Source: Thermoplasmata archaeon (GTDB lineage Archaea > Thermoplasmatota > Thermoplasmata > Lutacidiplasmatales > UBA184). From it: a stretch of DNA of 7,396 bases. Shown here piece by piece: positions 5,296 through 7,396 of this stretch. The stretch is taken from NCBI GenBank assembly GCA_021792485.1, contig JAJYUO010000060.1, positions 1 to 7,396 of the forward strand, written 5' to 3'. The notes under the pieces were generated by a model. That model saw nothing but the letters and a program-made list of their open reading frames with translations. It was not told the DNA's origin and did not search any database. The position numbers were made by a program, and so were the translations under genes. Numbering within the stretch: the first letter of the stretch is position 1; the number at the start of each line of letters is the position of its first letter.

Positions 5296-6572
5296 ACGTG
5301 GGCGCCCGGCGACGAGGCCGGATACGTCGCTCGGATCTCGGCTTCCACGATTCGAGCCGCCTCATCCGCGAGATGTCGAGCGAGTTCGATCGACGGGGCG
5401 CGAGCGACCGCGACCCCCAGCCGTCGGCCCGCGTAGGTCTCGGGCTTGCCGAAGAAGAAGAGTCGAACGCCGGGCGGGGCGAGGGCGCGGGAGAGTCCGC
5501 CGAGGGTCGGTGCCCAGCCGGCCTCCGAACCCAGGATGACTCGGGCTGCCGCGGGAGTCGTCGGCTCCGGGCCGACGTAGGGGAGACCGAGTATCGCCCG
5601 CGCGTGGAGCGCGAACTCGCTGTTCCACTGGCTCCCGAGCGTCACGAGGCCGGTGTCGTGGGGCCGCGGCGAGACCTCGGAGAAGTACACGCGGTCCCGG
5701 GCGACGAAGCACTCGACGCCAAAGATCCCGACGCCGCCGAGCTCGTCGGTCACGGCGGTCGCGGTCCGGCGAAGCGACTCCTCGATCGGGTCGGCAAACC
5801 GCTCGGGCTGCCAGCTCTCGTGGTAGAGGGTGCCGGGCCGGACATGGGCGATCGGGTCCATCACCGTCGTGGTGATCGCGCCCGACGGATCGTAGTGGCG
5901 CAACGTGAGCATCGTGACCTCCCGGTCGAAGTCGATGAACTCTTCGATCATGATACGGGGGTTGGGAACTCTCCCGTGCTCGCTGGCCTCCCGATACGCC
6001 GCGGTGATATCCGCCTCCGAGCGGACGATCGTCATCCCGTGCCCCGAGCTCGACATCATCGCCTTGAAGACGCAGGGGAACCCGAGATCGCGGGCGGCCC
6101 GCCGTGCGTCGTCTTCCGACTCGGCGAAGCGGAACGCACTGGTCCGCACCTTCGCCCGGTCGGCCGCCATCCGGCGAATCCGCTCGCGGTCCATCGTGGC
6201 GCGCGTCGATTCGGCGCGCGGGATCACCGTCCATCCCTCCGCCTCGAGCGCGACCAGTTCCGAGGTCGCGATCTGCTCGATCTCCGGGACGATCACCTCC
6301 GGCGCCTCCCGTTCGATGAGGGCTCGCAGCGCGGCACGATCGGTCATGGAAACGACATGGGACCGGTGGGCGACGGCCATTGCCGGCGCGCCCGCGTAAC
6401 GGTCCACGGCCACGACCTCGGCGCCGAGTCGGATCGCCTCGATCGCGATCTCCCGCCCCAGTTCGCCGCTACCCAGCAAGAGCACTCGCGCCGCTCCGCG
6501 CGTTCCCGGAGTCCCGATCCGGTCGCGGAACCGGACCCCCGCCGACCGAGATTGCGCCACCGTCCCGCTCAC
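5292..6572 (-). CDS. purT: Formate-dependent phosphoribosylglycinamide formyltransferase (GAR transformylase 2)
   Basis: PurT makes formyl-GAR from GAR, formate and ATP through a formyl-phosphate intermediate, the third step of purine synthesis without folate. This ATP-grasp protein has 426 residues (bacterial PurT about 392; the excess is mostly an N-terminal extension of about 15-20). Motifs: nucleotide loop VLLLGSGELGRE (30-41); VDRYAGAPAMAVAHRSHV (56-73); VPEIEQIAT (95-103); ATP loop KAMMSSSGHG (170-179); HESWQP (251-256); ECFV with Mg-ligand Glu287; and FSEVSPRPHDTG with Glu299 (297-308); then FGKPETYAGRRLGVA near the C-terminus. The GTG start at 6572 overlaps the stop of the preceding 100-residue gene as GTGA, so translation is probably coupled. 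All expected active-site motifs are present, so the enzyme should be active. Use of formate fits archaeal purine synthesis. Confidence 0.96.
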   Translation of the reverse strand: MSGTVAQSRSAGVRFRDRIGTPGTRGAARVLLLGSGELGREIAIEAIRLGAEVVAVDRYAGAPAMAVAHRSHVVSMTDRAALRALIEREAPEVIVPEIEQIATSELVALEAEGWTVIPRAESTRATMDRERIRRMAADRAKVRTSAFRFAESEDDARRAARDLGFPCVFKAMMSSSGHGMTIVRSEADITAAYREASEHGRVPNPRIMIEEFIDFDREVTMLTLRHYDPSGAITTTVMDPIAHVRPGTLYHESWQPERFADPIEESLRRTATAVTDELGGVGIFGVECFVARDRVYFSEVSPRPHDTGLVTLGSQWNSEFALHARAILGLPYVGPEPTTPAAARVILGSEAGWAPTLGGLSRALAPPGVRLFFFGKPETYAGRRLGVAVARAPSIELARHLADEAARIVEAEIRATYPASSPGAHV

Positions 6573-6871
6573 TCGTCCCCCATTCCGCGGGGCTTGGGAA
6601 TCGCCTTCGGCTGCTCCGCGTCGGTCGGCATGCCGGTCTTCCCCTCGACGATCTCGCAGTCCTGCCAGTTGATCCCGACCGTCACTCGGGGAAAGGCTAC
6701 CTTGAGCGTGTAGTTCGCGATCTTGCCGACCACGAGGCCCTGGGCTCCCGGAACCAAGTTCGGGTTCATCACGGAGAGGTCGCGCGTCAGGACCACCCGG
6801 GTCTGGTTCAAGACGATCCGTTCCAGCTCGGCCCGATCCTGCATCTCCCGTGCGGAGGTTCGACGGGCCAT
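6569..6871 (-). CDS. Conserved-looking 100-residue protein of unknown function, co-transcribed with purT
   Basis: I do not recognise this protein. It begins with a charged helix (MARRTSAREMQDRAELERIV), followed by a probable small beta-rich domain: TRVVLTRDLSV (24-34), PGAQGLVVGKI (41-51), TLKVAFPRVTVGINWQDCEIV (bulk of 55-75). The rhythm of a Pro-Gly turn followed by GLVVGKI recalls SH3-like or KOW-type barrels, which is inference only. The last 20 residues are Pro/Lys-rich and probably disordered. No signal peptide or membrane helix is visible. ATG 6871 lies about 29 bases from a T-rich box on the minus strand, so the transcript may be leaderless. The TGA stop overlaps the purT GTG by four bases. 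It is a clear protein-like sequence in a coupled operon, so I trust the gene but not any function. Confidence 0.72.
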   Translation of the reverse strand: MARRTSAREMQDRAELERIVLNQTRVVLTRDLSVMNPNLVPGAQGLVVGKIANYTLKVAFPRVTVGINWQDCEIVEGKTGMPTDAEQPKAIPKPRGMGDE

Positions 6872-6896
6872 AATGTTTCGGAGCCCGGTACCGGGG

Positions 6897-6904
6897 AGAA
6901 AACG
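6897..6904 (-). promoter_or_regulatory. Weak T-rich promoter box for the purT operon
   Basis: CGTTTTCT on the minus strand is the only A/T-rich patch upstream of the 100-residue gene other than the AAACATT touching the start codon. Its centre is about 29 bases before the ATG at 6871, the distance expected for a leaderless archaeal transcript. It is a poor match to the TATA consensus. Confidence 0.35.
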
Positions 6905-6947
6905 CGACGAACGGCCCCCGCCGGTCCCGGGTCCGCCGGTCGAAGGG

Positions 6948-6955
6948 TTTTTATC
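6948..6955 (+). promoter_or_regulatory. TATA-like box for the acetate carrier gene; supports leaderless start at 6979
   Basis: TTTTTATC stands out in G+C-rich surroundings. Its centre (about 6951) is about 28 bases before the ATG at 6979, so transcription should begin at or next to that codon. The earlier in-frame ATG at 6964 is only about 13 bases away and would fall upstream of the transcript start. This decides the start of the gene. Confidence 0.6.
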
Positions 6956-6978
6956 TCAGTACCATGCTCTCGCGCACC

Positions 6979-7396
6979 ATGGCGGCGAGCAGCAATCCTG
7001 CGGCAGTACCGCAGGACTACTACAAGCCCCCAGTGGCACCGAGCGCGGATTGGGCTAACCCAGCCGTGCTCGGTCTGATGGGGTTCGGCCTGACGACCAT
7101 GTTGGCGGGGATTGCCAACACCGGATACACGGGGTATTGGATCTCCTCCGGGGATAACGTGCTATCGATGGCTCTTGCCTTTGGGGGTCTTGCCCAACTG
7201 ATCGCAGGTATCATCGCCCTGCGCAAGGGAGAGATCTTCGCAGGAACGGCGTTCGTTGGGTACGGTGCGTTCTGGCTGGCCTACGTATCGTATGTGACCG
7301 GATACGCGGCCGTCGATCCTACCGCCATGGTCTCCCTGATGTGGTTCTCGATCGTCTGGGCCCTGTTCACCTTCGCCTTCTTGGTGAGCGCACCGA
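6979..7396 (+). CDS. GPR1/FUN34/SatP (AceTr) family acetate/succinate carrier, 3' end beyond window
   Basis: Members of this family move acetate or succinate across the membrane as proton symporters or channels built from six helices. The 139 residues present contain the family signature as NPAVLGLMGFGLTTML (27-42; the usual form is NPAPLGL) at the start of helix 1, then helices at about 62-82, 88-110 (containing VGYGAFWLAYVSY, the family's YGAFW motif) and 115-137. About 60-70 residues, including the last helices, lie past the window. The first ~25 residues are Ala/Pro-rich and hydrophilic. ATG 6979 is preferred to ATG 6964 because of the promoter distance. G+C is about 61% over 6961-7380, lower than rad50; this may reflect membrane-protein codon demand, high expression or transfer. 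The gene is divergent from the purT operon across about 107 bases. Confidence 0.9.
   Translation, partial: MAASSNPAAVPQDYYKPPVAPSADWANPAVLGLMGFGLTTMLAGIANTGYTGYWISSGDNVLSMALAFGGLAQLIAGIIALRKGEIFAGTAFVGYGAFWLAYVSYVTGYAAVDPTAMVSLMWFSIVWALFTFAFLVSAP

Noticed and set aside
5169..6713. 514-codon open frame on the plus strand
   Set aside because: It is antisense to purT, whose family motifs are complete, and its own translation is low-complexity and Arg/Gly/Asp-rich.

Overview
The window looks like archaeal chromosome of high G+C content, apart from its first ~660 bases. The archaeal reading rests on a Rad50-type ATPase end, a TATA box, short or absent 5' leaders, an AceTr-type acetate carrier gene with a T-rich box about 28 bases before its start, a PurT purine enzyme, a GHMP sugar kinase and a DUF998 membrane protein. 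The Rad50 wording around Walker B (LILDEPTDGFS) and the high G+C fit a Thermoplasmatota-like lineage. That placement is inference from memory of the families, not a search.

Layout. 37-660 (minus) is the C-terminal signalling part of a methyl-accepting chemotaxis protein. 662-1933 (plus) is the C-terminal half of Rad50. Both genes lose their N-terminal halves at the same point, face away from each other, and meet at a perfect 9-bp inverted repeat, with a jump in G+C from about 61% to about 74%. This is a rearrangement or assembly breakpoint, not a normal gene start. 1958-2077 (plus) is a probable 39-residue Cys/His microprotein directly after rad50. 2053-3135 (minus) is a complete HddA-like heptose-phosphate kinase. 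3136-3474 has no convincing gene. 3475-4155 and 4152-4295 (minus) are a two-gene operon: a 47-residue zinc-ribbon-like protein followed, with a GTGA overlap, by a six-helix DUF998-like membrane protein. 4294-5295 (plus) is a class I SAM methyltransferase. It begins on the same CATG as the zinc-ribbon gene and ends on the same CTAG as the convergent purT. 5292-6572 and 6569-6871 (minus) are a second two-gene operon: a 100-residue protein of unknown function, then purT, again joined by a GTGA overlap. 6979 to the window end (plus) is the start of a GPR1/FUN34/SatP acetate/succinate carrier, divergent from the purT operon.

The genes do not form one obvious pathway. They are compactly packed housekeeping and accessory functions: DNA break repair, sugar-phosphate activation, formate-dependent purine synthesis and acetate transport. 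The points most worth following are the double-truncated junction near 660, the Cys-rich microprotein behind rad50, and the two coupled pairs of a small unknown gene with a membrane or metabolic gene. I did not find a clear new defence or mobile system.
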